Assembly: GCA_029582155.1 (NCBI GenBank)
Contig: CM055899.1
Location: forward strand, 54,703,853 to 54,767,852
Source of the DNA: Panopea generosa
Lineage: Eukaryota; Mollusca; Bivalvia; Adapedonta; Hiatellidae
Reading direction: 5' to 3'
Length of the DNA: 64,000 nucleotides
Shown here piece by piece: positions 37,762-47,642 of this stretch. Position numbers and translations under genes: made by a program. The notes beneath the pieces were generated by a model. It saw nothing but the letters and a program-made list of their open reading frames with translations. It made no database searches and was not told where the DNA came from. The stretch's first letter is position 1, and every line of letters begins with the position of its first letter.

Positions 37762-39044
37762 TGGCATATATCTAGTTTTATTGGTAATTAGTTATACATA
37801 TATATGGCATGTATCTAGTTTTATTGGTGATTGGTTATAAATGTATATGGCATATATCTAGTTTTATTAGTGATGGTTATACATATAAATGGTATATATC
37901 TTGTTTTATTAGTGATTGGTTATACATATATATGTCATATATGTAGTTTTATTGGTGATGCTTATACATATATATGGCATATATCTAGTTTTATTGGTGA
38001 TGGTTATACATGTATATGGCATATATCTAATTTTATTGGTGATTGGTTATAAATGTAGATGGCATATATCTAGTTTTATTGGTGATGGTTATACATATAA
38101 ATGGCATATATCTAGTTTTATTGGTGATTGGTTATACATATATATGGCATATATCTTGTTTTTTTGTTGATATTTATACATAGAAAGGCATATATCTTGT
38201 TTTATTGTTGGTGTGTTATACATATATAGGCATATATCTAGTTTTATTGGTGACGGTTATACATGTATATGGCATATATCTAGTTGTATTGGTGATTGGT
38301 TATACAGATATATGGCATATATCTAGTTTTATTGGTGATGGTTATACATATATATATGGCATATTCAGTTTACATTGGTGATGGTTATACATATATATGG
38401 CATATGTCTAGTTTTAATTGTGATTGGTTATACATATATAGGCATATATCTAGTTTTATTGGTGATGGTTATACATGTATATGTCATCTATCTAGTTTTA
38501 TTGGTGATGGTTATACATATATGTGGCATATATATAGATTTATTTATGATTTGTTATACATATATATGGCATATATCTAGTATTATTGGTGATTTGTTAT
38601 ACATATATATGTCATATATCTAGTTTTATTGGTGATTGGTTATACATGTGCATGGCGTATATCTAGTTTTATTGGTGATGGTTATACATATATATGTCAT
38701 ATATCTAGTTTTATTGGTGATGGTTATACATATATATGGCATATATCTAGTTTTATTGTTGATGGTTATACATATATATGGCATATATCTAGTTTTATTG
38801 GTGATGGTTATACATGTATAGGACATATATCTAGTTTTATTGGTGATGGTTATACATATATATGGCATATTCAGTTTATATTGGTGATTGATTATACATA
38901 TACATGACATATATCTAGTTTTATTGGTAATGGTTATACATATATATGGCGTATATCTAGTTTCAATGGTGATGTTTATACATGTATATGACATATTCAG
39001 TTTATATTGGTGATTACCTGTAAATGAAGCTAAGCAGTATTTGA

Positions 39045-39100
39045 TAATAACTTGTAAACCTTCTCGCTTAATATGTTGGACTCGAACCTTCGACCTTGGC
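39045..39100 (-). repeat. tRNA-like B-box remnant (minus)
   Basis: The minus strand reads GAAGGTTCGAGTCCAACATA, a B-box match. Only the 3' half of a tRNA-like head is discernible. Confidence 0.35.
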
Positions 39101-39152
39101 GTTAAACAGAAAATGACATTAATAACGCTCCTTTGAACATTTATCGTTATTT

Positions 39153-39305
39153 ATATTTCATCGAGGACTAACAGATCAGTTAACATAACCATGGCAATTG
39201 GACGCAATGTCGTATGTCAATCAACACGGTGACTGTGGCGGGCGAGACTCTTGAATTATTGATACTCCGACTTTCTTCTGAATGATCTACCAGACCCAGC
39301 TCTGT
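39153..39305 (-). repeat. SINE-like family B copy (minus), right of the satellite
   Basis: Shares CATCGAGGACTAACAGATCA and AGTTAACATAACCATGG with 44764-44810, and GACTGTGGCGGGCGAGACTC as a decayed head. It has the same orientation as the copy left of the satellite. Confidence 0.6.
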
Positions 39306-39589
39306 TGCATTGGATAGCATGCAAAACATGACTATCAGTATAATTAATCTGGTGTGTTTTTGGTGTTTTTTACTTTACACATAAAGTGTAAAACATAATT
39401 ACTGAAATTGTATTTAATCATTAATAATGCGATGGTGAAAAAAAGGCAAAATATCAGTAATATAACTATACAATGTTGAAGTTGTCGTGACCCATACATG
39501 ACGACGTTGTCTATTACTTTAAAATGCAGTATGGATTAAAACAGGTTACATGTATTCTATTTAGTTGAAACTTATTTATTTTATTTCAA
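39306..39589. other. Non-coding, nothing recognised
   Basis: AT-rich stretch between two SINE-like copies. Confidence 0.5.
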
Positions 39590-39762
39590 TTGTGAAAAAT
39601 TACAACTTAGACAAATCGCTCTCGAAAGTCCTAGTAAAAACCAGTACTAAGCATATGCGGAAAATGTCTTGCTCCAGGATACCACAAATAGCCGTGGCGG
39701 AAGATCGAATCCACGACCCTCCGATCATGGGTTCATCGCTCTACCACTCGATCATACGGTTA
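39590..39762 (-). repeat. SINE-like family A copy (minus)
   Basis: Minus strand: GTGGTAGAGCGATGAACCCA, GATCGGAGGGTCGTGGATTC (B-box region), GCCACGGCTATTTGTGGTAT and a body matching other family A copies. Confidence 0.7.
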
Positions 39763-39834
39763 TCAAATGTTGTAACAGTAGGTTTGAACGAATATCTGAC
39801 TTTGTTCTAAAATACTGATTTTGGGTCTAAGGCG

Positions 39835-39885
39835 AACTTATCTCTTACCGCTAAGGTCGTAGGTTCGAGTCCAGCTCTCTAATAT
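39835..39885 (+). repeat. tRNA-like B-box remnant (plus)
   Basis: GTCGTAGGTTCGAGTCCAGC is a good B-box and T-arm-like match, preceded by TTATCTCTTACCGCTAAG. No A box or acceptor pairing is found. Confidence 0.4.
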
Positions 39886-40564
39886 TTTTTTTTATGTGAG
39901 AAAGTTTACCAATTAGGTCCTATTTACGGACAAAAGGTCTTCCCCTACAAATAAAAACTGGATATGCCATATATAACCTGAAATGTGTTTCAAAAGTGGC
40001 GTTAAATCCCATTAACAAATCATTCGAATTGCAAGACTGAAACTGTTTAACTACTTCAATAATGCATAACAATTACATGTAAACAGTCGACGATATGTGC
40101 TAATCTCACTCAGGACTGTATACGTGATTATTGGATATAGAACTAACTACATTTATTTGTAAAACAGCGTATGTGTTATATGATTCAGCACGAATTACAT
40201 AACATTAATAACCGATTAAGATATGAATCAATTGTCAAAAGAATTAATGTTATCAACGCTAATTTCAACTTCAATAGCAATACCACTAAGCAAAATTGAT
40301 AAAAAATATATAACGTCATATGTATAATTTACAGTTAATACAGTAACTGATAAGTTTAGACTACATTAAACATTGACCTACTACGCGGTACATCTCCGTA
40401 TGCATACGATCAATCCAATACACTATTGTGAAACTATGTTATTCTATGTTTAATGATTTCAACGTGTCGCTGAACTAAACAGACGCATACATACACATAT
40501 ATATACACACCATATGCATATAGCGTAAGTGTTTACACAAATACATCGACTATCACTTAACATA
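39886..40564. other. Non-coding upstream of the possible exon
   Basis: AT-rich; a TATATATAC tract is near 40498. No clear promoter can be supported. Confidence 0.4.
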
Positions 40565-40664
40565 ATGGAAAATATCGTTCGGTCCACTGAGTCTCTTCCA
40601 GTGATTTACGTCAGAGCCGGGAGTAATTATGAAGCAGGAAAAGCTATTGGCAGTACATTTAAAA
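40565..40664 (+). CDS. Possible first coding exon, peptidase C45 / tan-like
   Basis: ATG at 40565 opens a 33-codon frame that ends one base into the next codon at 40664, followed by a consensus splice donor GTGAGT (40665-40670). The peptide contains SLPVIYVRAGSNYEAGKAIG, which resembles the N-terminal beta-strand and G-x-x-x-x-x-G pattern I know from acyl-coenzyme A:6-aminopenicillanic acid acyltransferase-like proteins (peptidase family C45; tan, carcinine hydrolase), where PxLYVRGxHYExGxxxG precedes the N-terminal catalytic Cys region in later sequence. Only this exon is found; the next 830 bp to the N gap shows no clear continuation. It is therefore either the start of a gene extending right or an orphan exon. 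Family assignment rests on a short stretch. Confidence 0.4.
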
Positions 40665-40670
40665 GTGAGT

Positions 40671-41246
40671 TCGCTTTTGTCATTTTGTTTTTACATATGA
40701 ACAAATATTTAAAATGGGAAAATGATCACAGACTGTGAACCGGTACGCGCAAATTCGTATCCGTGAACTAAATGTACTCGCGGTTTCGAACGCGTTTAAA
40801 GTACATGTAATATAAATCTATAATTTTGCACCCATAAAAACATGACACGGACTCGTTCATCTAAAATAATATGAGGACTCGGGTGGTGGAACAATATTCT
40901 ACTGTCAGGTATCTAAATTTAAATAAGTATTGTAAACGATAAATAGGTGAGTTAGCCTGCTGTTTAAAATCAAAGTGCTGCTGTAAACACATTTGCATAA
41001 AACCAATAGCAAGTTTTTACGCGGATTAACAAAATGAATTAAATATCAATCAAATCCTATGTATACCAGAAGCAAAATGAAGTAACACATATGTTGCATT
41101 ATCAATATGTTTTATTTGTTTATATGTTTTGTCATTAAAGGTAGGACTTTAATATATGGCTCTTGTCAGCTAAAATTACATAGATTTACCAGGACCACGC
41201 GTGCACGTCCAAATCGTGATTCACGCTGTATTTCACAAATGTATAA
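40671..41246. other. Putative intron, nothing recognised
   Basis: AT-rich sequence after the donor at 40665. Confidence 0.35.
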
Positions 41247-41425
41247 GCGGGGCATAGTAGTGGATATGTCGTTGGCCGCTCACGCCAGAGGTTGCGGGTC
41301 CAATCCCCAAGCTCGACTCGATGCCACTCAAATACCAACACTCACTACTGGTTCTACCCAGGAAGCGGACTCCGAAGCCGTTCATATAAGCTTTGAGCTT
41401 TCTTCGCATTCAAGCACAGTAATTT
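41247..41425 (+). repeat. tRNA-derived SINE-like copy (family C)
   Basis: Head GGCATAGTAGTGGATATGTC, B box GCGGGTCCAATCCCC (about 41294-41308), tail ATAAGCTTTGAGCTTTCTTC and ATTCAAGCACAGTAATTTAG, matching the tail of 3758-3960. Confidence 0.7.
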
Positions 41426-41500
41426 AGTATAAAAAAGCAATTCTTTGATATTTTGCTTATAAATGAAAAAAGAAATTTTGATAAAATTAAAAAAAAAAAA

Positions 41501-42000
41501 NNNNNNNNNNNNNNNNNNNNNNNNNNNNNNNNNNNNNNNNNNNNNNNNNNNNNNNNNNNNNNNNNNNNNNNNNNNNNNNNNNNNNNNNNNNNNNNNNNNN
41601 NNNNNNNNNNNNNNNNNNNNNNNNNNNNNNNNNNNNNNNNNNNNNNNNNNNNNNNNNNNNNNNNNNNNNNNNNNNNNNNNNNNNNNNNNNNNNNNNNNNN
41701 NNNNNNNNNNNNNNNNNNNNNNNNNNNNNNNNNNNNNNNNNNNNNNNNNNNNNNNNNNNNNNNNNNNNNNNNNNNNNNNNNNNNNNNNNNNNNNNNNNNN
41801 NNNNNNNNNNNNNNNNNNNNNNNNNNNNNNNNNNNNNNNNNNNNNNNNNNNNNNNNNNNNNNNNNNNNNNNNNNNNNNNNNNNNNNNNNNNNNNNNNNNN
41901 NNNNNNNNNNNNNNNNNNNNNNNNNNNNNNNNNNNNNNNNNNNNNNNNNNNNNNNNNNNNNNNNNNNNNNNNNNNNNNNNNNNNNNNNNNNNNNNNNNNN
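41501..42000. other. Assembly gap of exactly 500 N
   Basis: Unknown sequence, preceded by an A-run at 41490-41500. The round length suggests a placeholder rather than a measured gap. All frames across it are artefacts. Confidence 0.99.
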
Positions 42001-42489
42001 GGATGTGCTTTCATGTTTTAGTTTTCCCCACACAGTCGTTCAAATTGGCTCTCCTTTGTTTAATTTAAACTTAATTAGTTTACTTCGATTCAGAAACAAG
42101 TTCTCATAGCTAAATCATCATGTCGAACATATTCCTTGGTTGGTCCAGTACTTACCACATGCAAATAAAGTGTCGTGCCAAACGAAACCAAACTTAGCTG
42201 TGGCGGAGGATCAAACCCACGACCCTCCGATGCTAAACCACTGGACCACCTTATCGTTGTTTCCAAGTGGCATCTGTCCTTATTTGGTATCTTATATGGT
42301 TAGCATACTTATTTCAACTTTTAAACGTCAATGCAATTAAATTGCGTATCGCACAACGTGCATTCTTTAATGAAACTTTTATGCATTCCTTTACATTTCA
42401 TGACATTTTTATATACATTGTTTAATAACAATACATATTTCTCACTAAGTGTTAACCATATTACTTGGCTGTCGCACGGACACTGTCGA
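42001..42489. repeat. Dispersed repeat block, copy 1 (pair with 47164-47641)
   Basis: About 490 bp matching 47164-47641 in the same orientation (roughly 85-90% by eye), from GTGCTTTCATGTTTTAGT to the CACTGTC near 42482. It includes a SINE-like family A copy. The left end is lost in the gap. Confidence 0.8.
42125..42265 (-). repeat. SINE-like family A copy (minus)
   Basis: Minus strand: TCCAGTGGTTTAGCATCGGA, GGGTCGTGGGTTTGATCCTC (B box) and CGACACTTTATTTGCATGTG, part of the block shared with 47164-47641. Confidence 0.65.
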
Positions 42490-42742
42490 CCTGCGTTTAG
42501 ACTTGCCCGAAAATTTGATTGAAATCAATAAATTATGTTGATACGTCGTCGTCATACATGTACGAACACTGACAGAAACCTAGAACTGCAATTTATTATT
42601 GCTCCTATTAGAAATGAATGGAACAATATATATTAAATATACATGTTTATGTTACATGATAGAATGCAACTCAGATTGTTTTTGCTCAAAGCTATATAAC
42701 TGTAACGAATATGCGATGCTCTACAGAGAATTTCATTATATA

Positions 42743-43770
42743 CGAGGAATGTCCAAAAAGTAATAGGACAACCCTGTCATTTTTTGTATTAAGGGCTTTA
42801 CATGCAAAAAGTGGTATCAATGGTTATCAACACATCTTCTATTGTCATAAAACATCAAATCAACCTTTAGTCATTATTAAGTTCATGCAAAAGGCTCCAT
42901 AGTAACGCGAGTTTAGAAGTACGGGTACTTTGAAATTAGATGCCATTTACAAAATTAACAATGTCTTGGAAAGATGACAAGTTCCTCAATATTGTGCCAA
43001 ATGTTATAAAAATACCAGTTGGCGTAATTTCATATCATGCGCGAATGTCGTTTAAAAATTCGAAGTTATCGATAAACATTTGAATATTGTGGGCACTTTT
43101 GAAATAACAAGTGCGAATTTATATATTAACAAAAATGGACGACGTCACGCCTAGAGTGGGAATTTGGAGTGTGATAAAATTTTGTGTTGGGTGTATTTTG
43201 GCCCCACAGGAATACTCTTAAGTTTATTTCACAAAACTCTTTAACAGAAGGCATATACTGGAGTCTTATCTATTGGTGGTACAAACGGGTTTCCAATGGT
43301 GAGTCGAAAGTAACTGACCGTCAGCGATCTGGACGACCGAATTCTTGTGTGGTTTTCCTGGGATTTAAGTCAGATCTTCGTGAAAAGCGCATTTAGTACC
43401 TCTGGGCCGTCTGCCTGAGTGTACAATCTGTGGTTAGGATCTATGAGTCATCATAGTATCGTGGCATGTACCAGAAGTGGGTGCAATACCACAAAAAGTG
43501 TGTTTTGCACAGCGGTTCATATTTCGAAAAACGAATGACTTTCATTTGAATGTCAACCTGACGTCGTACAAGTAACATCAAACTCCCCCGTACTTTGTTA
43601 CAGATACACTTTGACTTGTCGAAATGAATGTTAAATGGTGGTGTACGATATTGAAATTGTGCATGCTTATAGTTTAAATATATAAAATTTTACATGCCAA
43701 GTTTTGTTTGGATTGAAACACTAAAAGGCATATTTCTAAATGCGTCCTATTACTTTTGGGATATACCTCG
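42743..43770 (+). mobile_element. Internally deleted mariner element with TIRs and TA target site
   Basis: CGAGGAATGTCCAAAAAGTA (27-bp repeat ending ATAGGAC) at 42743 is inverted at the right end, 43744-43770, with 24 of 27 matches. TA flanks both sides (42741-42742, 43771-43772), as expected for Tc1/mariner. At 1028 bp it is shorter than a typical full mariner of about 1.3 kb. It carries remnants of both ends of a mariner transposase but lacks the catalytic core. Confidence 0.85.
43135..43560 (+). pseudogene. Mariner transposase remnant, N- and C-terminal parts only
   Basis: ATG at 43135 opens MDDVTPRVGIWSVIKFCVG, the first helix-turn-helix of a mariner transposase. A frameshift near 43200 leads to NTLKFISQNSLTEGIYW and WYKRVSNGESKVTDRQRSGR, the second DNA-binding helix and linker. 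The text then jumps to YRGMYQKWVQYHKKCVLHSG and YFEKRMTF, the mariner C-terminus, near 43465-43540. The DD34D catalytic blocks are absent, so the copy is inactive by internal deletion. It belongs to a different subfamily from the pseudogene at 17470-18090 judging by its ends. Confidence 0.8.
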
Positions 43771-44763
43771 TATATTTGACAACTTGTTTAATAAAGTTAA
43801 CTTTTACGAGCGTTAAAGTCCTGTACGTGCATTAATATACTACTCTGACAATTTTGCTAATGTAAAGGTCTCGTTACTTCATTATTTTCAGATTCAGCAA
43901 TGACATTCATGTCGTATAGTTGTTAGGTTGATGGACATTATTTCTTCCTCCATTCCCCGGGCTTCAAGATAATGTTATCACATTTTGATTACGGTATGTA
44001 TTGGATTTGAATTATCTATAATTTCCTGTCTCCGAGAATATAACTTGTCACGTTCTTTTACATCCGTAAACATGTTAAGAGACGTTCCTGTGGGAAATTA
44101 TTTTGTTTCAACGACAACTACTGTCATTTTTGAATTACCAGGGAATAAAGAAAAAAAAAAATTTTTCCCCACTGGCTCAAGCTGATATTAAAAGAGACTT
44201 AGTGCAACTTTGACAAAATGTTCACGCAACTATACATTAGAAAAGTGTTAATGTTATGAAATTGAAATAATACAAACAGGCTTACAGTTTTAAAAGAAAT
44301 GCTATATTTCGTAAATGTATGGCATGCATTACAGAAAGTATAAGCTAATGTGTGCTTAGTCTTATTAGATTTTATTATCAAGATGATATATATTTTTTAA
44401 GGAAAATATTATAGAGAATATATTAAGGTATTTCAACATTTCAAAATTATCTTTTTTTTTCAATAAATCTTTCCTATATAATACTCAATGATCCCGTATA
44501 TCAATATATATTTAAACATACCGAACTAATATATCGTATTGGGATTTCATGAGTTACGCGCCTTAGATAGATTAAAAACATTGCATGCTTAAAAATAACA
44601 GCATATTTTGTGACTTATTAAATGAATCACGTAATTCCATTTTGATTTTAATTTGATCCGTTACATGTATCATGTTTACATGTAGTTAAAATTGTTTATC
44701 TTAGACAAAAGAGTGCGAATGACGATGGTTTTATTGATTCGTTGAATATTAAGCATCATATTT
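43771..44763. other. Non-coding, nothing recognised
   Basis: AT-rich. Short overlapping frames (43985-44185, 44199-44381) have no recognisable content. Confidence 0.5.
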
Positions 44764-44975
44764 ATGCCATCGAGGGCTAACGGATAATCAGTTAACATAA
44801 CCATTGTTTCTAGAGTTCTTGAAAGGTTACCAGTACACGAACACACCCCATCTCCACTGATACCTTATAATTTTCCCACTTGAATCAGCGGTGGGAGACG
44901 AATGATAATGAGACAAGGTATATCAATCATCATTAAGACTGTTGCTTGGTGGGGATTCGACCTCGAAAAACGATG
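44764..44975 (-). repeat. SINE-like family B copy (minus), head truncated
   Basis: TGCCATCGAGGGCTAACGGA, ATCAGTTAACATAACCATTG, CACTTGAATCAGCGGTGGGA, GACGAATGATAATGAGACAA and GGTGGGGATTCGACCTCG occur in family order on the plus strand. The tRNA-like A-box end is missing. Confidence 0.7.
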
Positions 44976-45209
44976 TGTATGTTTACTCTGCTTGCTAACA
45001 TATTCTATAATAATGAAATGTGATATACAATTTAAAGGCATCAAACTAAATAGTGGATAAACTTATATATACATAAATTAAATATGACATGGTATCTGAT
45101 TGGCTATTCAGATAGTATTGTTGAGAACAAAATAATAAACGTTTCTATTACAAGAATGTTGAAAAATCGTCTCAGTATCAATCTAAATTATTAAATATAT
45201 GGTTATGAG

Positions 45210-45360
45210 TCCTCTATGGCACTGTGGTCTGGTGCGCTGTTGTCTAATTACAACTTGCCCCTTACTGCAGAGGTTGTTAGTTCGACGGTCAGTCCAGACC
45301 CGTAGTGTGATAATGTTTATTTGCGGAAGAACAGCCTTTCTACTCAGATTCATTCTGATC
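45210..45360 (+). repeat. tRNA-derived SINE-like copy, family D
   Basis: TGGCACTGTGGTCTGGTGCG resembles an A box and GGTTGTTAGTTCGACGGTC a B box, about 50 bp apart as in a tRNA head. The following sequence is unrelated to families A-C. Only one copy is in the window. Confidence 0.5.
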
Positions 45361-45414
45361 AATGCATTATCCAATAAAAATACATTCTCTGATAATAGGT
45401 ATACATGTCAGTGA

Positions 45415-45605
45415 CGTATCTGCCTTTAGGCCACAACGCCCGGGCTTGCATATATTTTTGAGAATACATCATTATATCTCCTGGAAATGCCCTCAGAACG
45501 TAAGAAATGCATCCTGAAAGTTTTTTTGTTCTGATGGGGGAGAGGGCCATGTCCCCCAAACCCCTCTCCGGCCCCACTAGAACTCGGTGGGCTTGCACAT
45601 CATTT
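45415..45605. repeat. GC-rich block, possible old repeat
   Basis: Stands out from its surroundings by GC content, with GGGGGAGAGGGCCATGTCCC and CCAAACCCCTCTCCGGCCCC facing each other. I have an impression of similar sequences in dispersed invertebrate repeats, but no second copy is here to prove it. Confidence 0.3.
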
Positions 45606-46283
45606 TAGGGTCATCTACTCCACTGCATGTTCTTTGTTTAAGTTTAAATATATGTTTGTCCGTTCTTAAGGATTTACCGTGTGTATGTATCTTCCTCAAA
45701 ATAAGAGTACATTTATTTGTCTTTGTTTTGATAAATAATTACTGTAATGCAACTTGGTATGAAGAAGATTGCGACTACAAAATGTTCAACAAATTGATGT
45801 CAAATTGCTCGATACAAAATGGTATCTATAGTTTACGTTTGCTTTATATTTGAATTTATTTCGTTTACATTAACCATACATGCAATGAATACCGTATTCT
45901 TCAATACTAGAAGCTTAAATGCATAGTTGATGTTAGGCTTATTTAAGAGTATTTAAACTATCTAAAGGAACTATATTTACTTACATCTAATTCTATTTTA
46001 CCTTTGTACATATATATCTCTTCATCGCTTTGTCATTCTAACTCGTTTTAACGAATATCTTTGAAAATACTGTGATCATATTTAACATTTTTGTAAATGA
46101 ATTATATATCACATCCTTAATTACTTTTGCCTCATCATATTCGTTTTCATATTAAAATACTTACTGTCAGATTGGTGTAGATTTTATGTTACTGAAGTCA
46201 ACAATATCTCTTTCAAATTTTAATTATTTGTAAATATACATTGATAAACATAACTCGATTCCATAAATAGTTAAAGCCTGCGT
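45606..46283. other. Non-coding, nothing recognised
   Basis: AT-rich. The frame at 45587-45853 has no recognisable domain. Confidence 0.45.
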
Positions 46284-46427
46284 ATAGAACCTGATGTTTC
46301 CAGTATAACAACTGAATTAATTCAGTCTACAGAAATGTTAATCGGTATTGAGGCTACTGGCCATAACATAAATCGTCTTGACGATATGCAGGAACAGACT
46401 GAAATAATATCCAAGACACATTCATAA
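46284..46427 (+). CDS. Possible exon with SNARE-like heptad pattern
   Basis: A 47-codon frame, open from 46275 and ending at TAA 46425-46427, reads SSITTELIQSTEMLIGIEAT then GHNINRLDDMQEQTEIISKT. The hydrophobic spacing and the G..I..L..M..Q.E.I pattern resemble the first half of a SNARE motif (Qb/Qc type, as in SNAP-25/29 or Vti1), a coiled-coil involved in membrane fusion. TTTCCAG at 46297-46303 could be a splice acceptor; AAGTAG after the stop is a weak donor. No neighbouring exon is recognised. It could be one exon of a gene, a retroposed fragment, or chance. Composition is clearly more protein-like than adjacent DNA. Confidence 0.3.
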   Translation: MEPDVSSITTELIQSTEMLIGIEATGHNINRLDDMQEQTEIISKTHS

Positions 46428-46883
46428 GTAGACGACATCTAAACAGGTTAAGTTATTGCTTTATAGTTACACTAAACAAAATAAAAATCAACAACTGCAT
46501 GATGTTGTATTAGAACGTTTACTGTTTTTGTAAAATAAAATATATAAGATATTAAATATTGCGTCAAATGAACTGTTTAACGGGACTAAAATTTCATCGT
46601 ATTAGTAATTCCCAAGACTTTCGGAAAAAAAATCAAGAGCAAGTTTAATAAAGCAATGTTCACATTGCTTTTATTTGAATATATAAATTATCTGTAAATG
46701 AGCTTCTTTGTTTTGCGATTCAATATATCGATTTCAACAGGCGTTGATTCAGAATATTGCAATGAAATTTGGACTAATTCAATATTTTTCGACTGCCAAC
46801 GATGTTAACAAAGTAACGGACAGTACGTCGACTAGCGTATATCATTTGACCTCCTTCCAAGCGCTACAAGACAGAGTGCATAC
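46428..46883. other. Non-coding, nothing recognised
   Basis: AT-rich sequence between the possible exon and the 27-bp minisatellite. Confidence 0.45.
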
Positions 46884-46941
46884 GTAATTGACCTGACGTG
46901 GGCTGTCAATGTAATTGATCTGACGTGGGCTGTCAGTGTAA
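46884..46941. repeat. 27-bp minisatellite, short outlying array (2 units)
   Basis: Two units of GTAATTGATCTGACGTGGGC + TGTCAGT type, separated from the main array at 47643 by about 700 bp that includes the dispersed block at 47164. Confidence 0.85.
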
Positions 46942-47163
46942 GGTTACACCAAGCAGGGGAATTATATAAAACCCGATTCCCTTCGTTAGAAAGGCAAGGA
47001 ACACATTTGCATGAAGTTGTTCAAATAAAAGTGCCATATTGTTCTATGTAGACAATTGAGATTTTAAAGCCTTTTTATACAGTTTACTTGTCACTTTCAA
47101 TGTTTTATAAGTTATGAAATATAATTGACAGGGACAATATAGAATCATAAACACAATAAAAAC
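46942..47163. other. Non-coding spacer
   Basis: Lies between the two parts of the 27-bp minisatellite and before the dispersed block. No recognisable feature. Confidence 0.4.
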
Positions 47164-47641
47164 GGACGTGCTTTCATGTTTTAGTATTCACCACACAATC
47201 GTTCAAATTGGCTCTCCTTTGTTTAGTTTAAACTTAATTATTTTACTTCGATTCAAGTTCTTACAGTTAAATCATCACGTCGGACATATTCCTTGGTTCA
47301 ACCAGTACTTACCACATGTGAATAAAGCGTCGTGCCAAAGGAAACCGCACTTAGCTGTGGCAGAGGATCAAACCCACGACCCTCCGATGCTCAATCACTC
47401 GACCACCCTTTCCTTGTCTCCAACTGGAATTTGTCCTTATTTGTATCTTATATTGTAAGCATACTTACTTCAACTTTTTTTTAAAACATCAATGCAATTA
47501 AATTGCGTATTGCAGAAAGTGCGTTCTTTAATGAAACTTTGATGTATTCCTTTACATTTCATGACATTTTTTATATACATTGTGTAATAACAATACATAT
47601 TCATCACTAAGTGTTTACCATATAACTTGTCTCGCACGCAC
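47164..47641. repeat. Dispersed repeat block, copy 2 (pair with 42001-42489)
   Basis: Same order and orientation as 42001-42489. Similarity ends at CCTGTCAGTG, where the minisatellite begins. It contains a family A SINE-like copy (minus, about 47285-47415) with B box GGGTCGTGGGTTTGATCCTC. Confidence 0.8.
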
Positions 47642-47642
47642 C

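Larger units (their letters stand above)
25878..39017. repeat. 13.1-kb minisatellite, 42-43 bp unit, about 300 units
   Basis: Consensus unit: GGCATATATCTAGTTTTATT followed by GGTGATGGTTATACATATAT and a 2-3 base join; a GATTGG variant makes the unit 43 bp. It is continuous from 25878 to 39017 with no interruption by other sequence. Units of 42 bp keep frame, which produces long artificial frames of 14-residue repeats (YTYIWHISSFIGDG and other frames, also on the minus strand). Higher-order repeats are annotated separately. AT content is high; every unit carries one or two ATTGG (inverted CCAAT) sequences. Confidence 0.97.

Noticed and set aside
26084..38994. Dozens of frames of 60-136 codons with 14-residue repeats on both strands
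   Set aside because: They are translations of the 42-bp satellite unit, open in several frames at once because 42 is divisible by 3 and the unit lacks stops. Frame breaks occur at every 43-bp unit.
25878..39017. CRISPR array
   Set aside because: The repeat is contiguous with no unique spacers, AT-rich and eukaryotic in context; it is a minisatellite.
41410..42109. Long frames of 175-218 codons
   Set aside because: Made almost entirely of N from the assembly gap.
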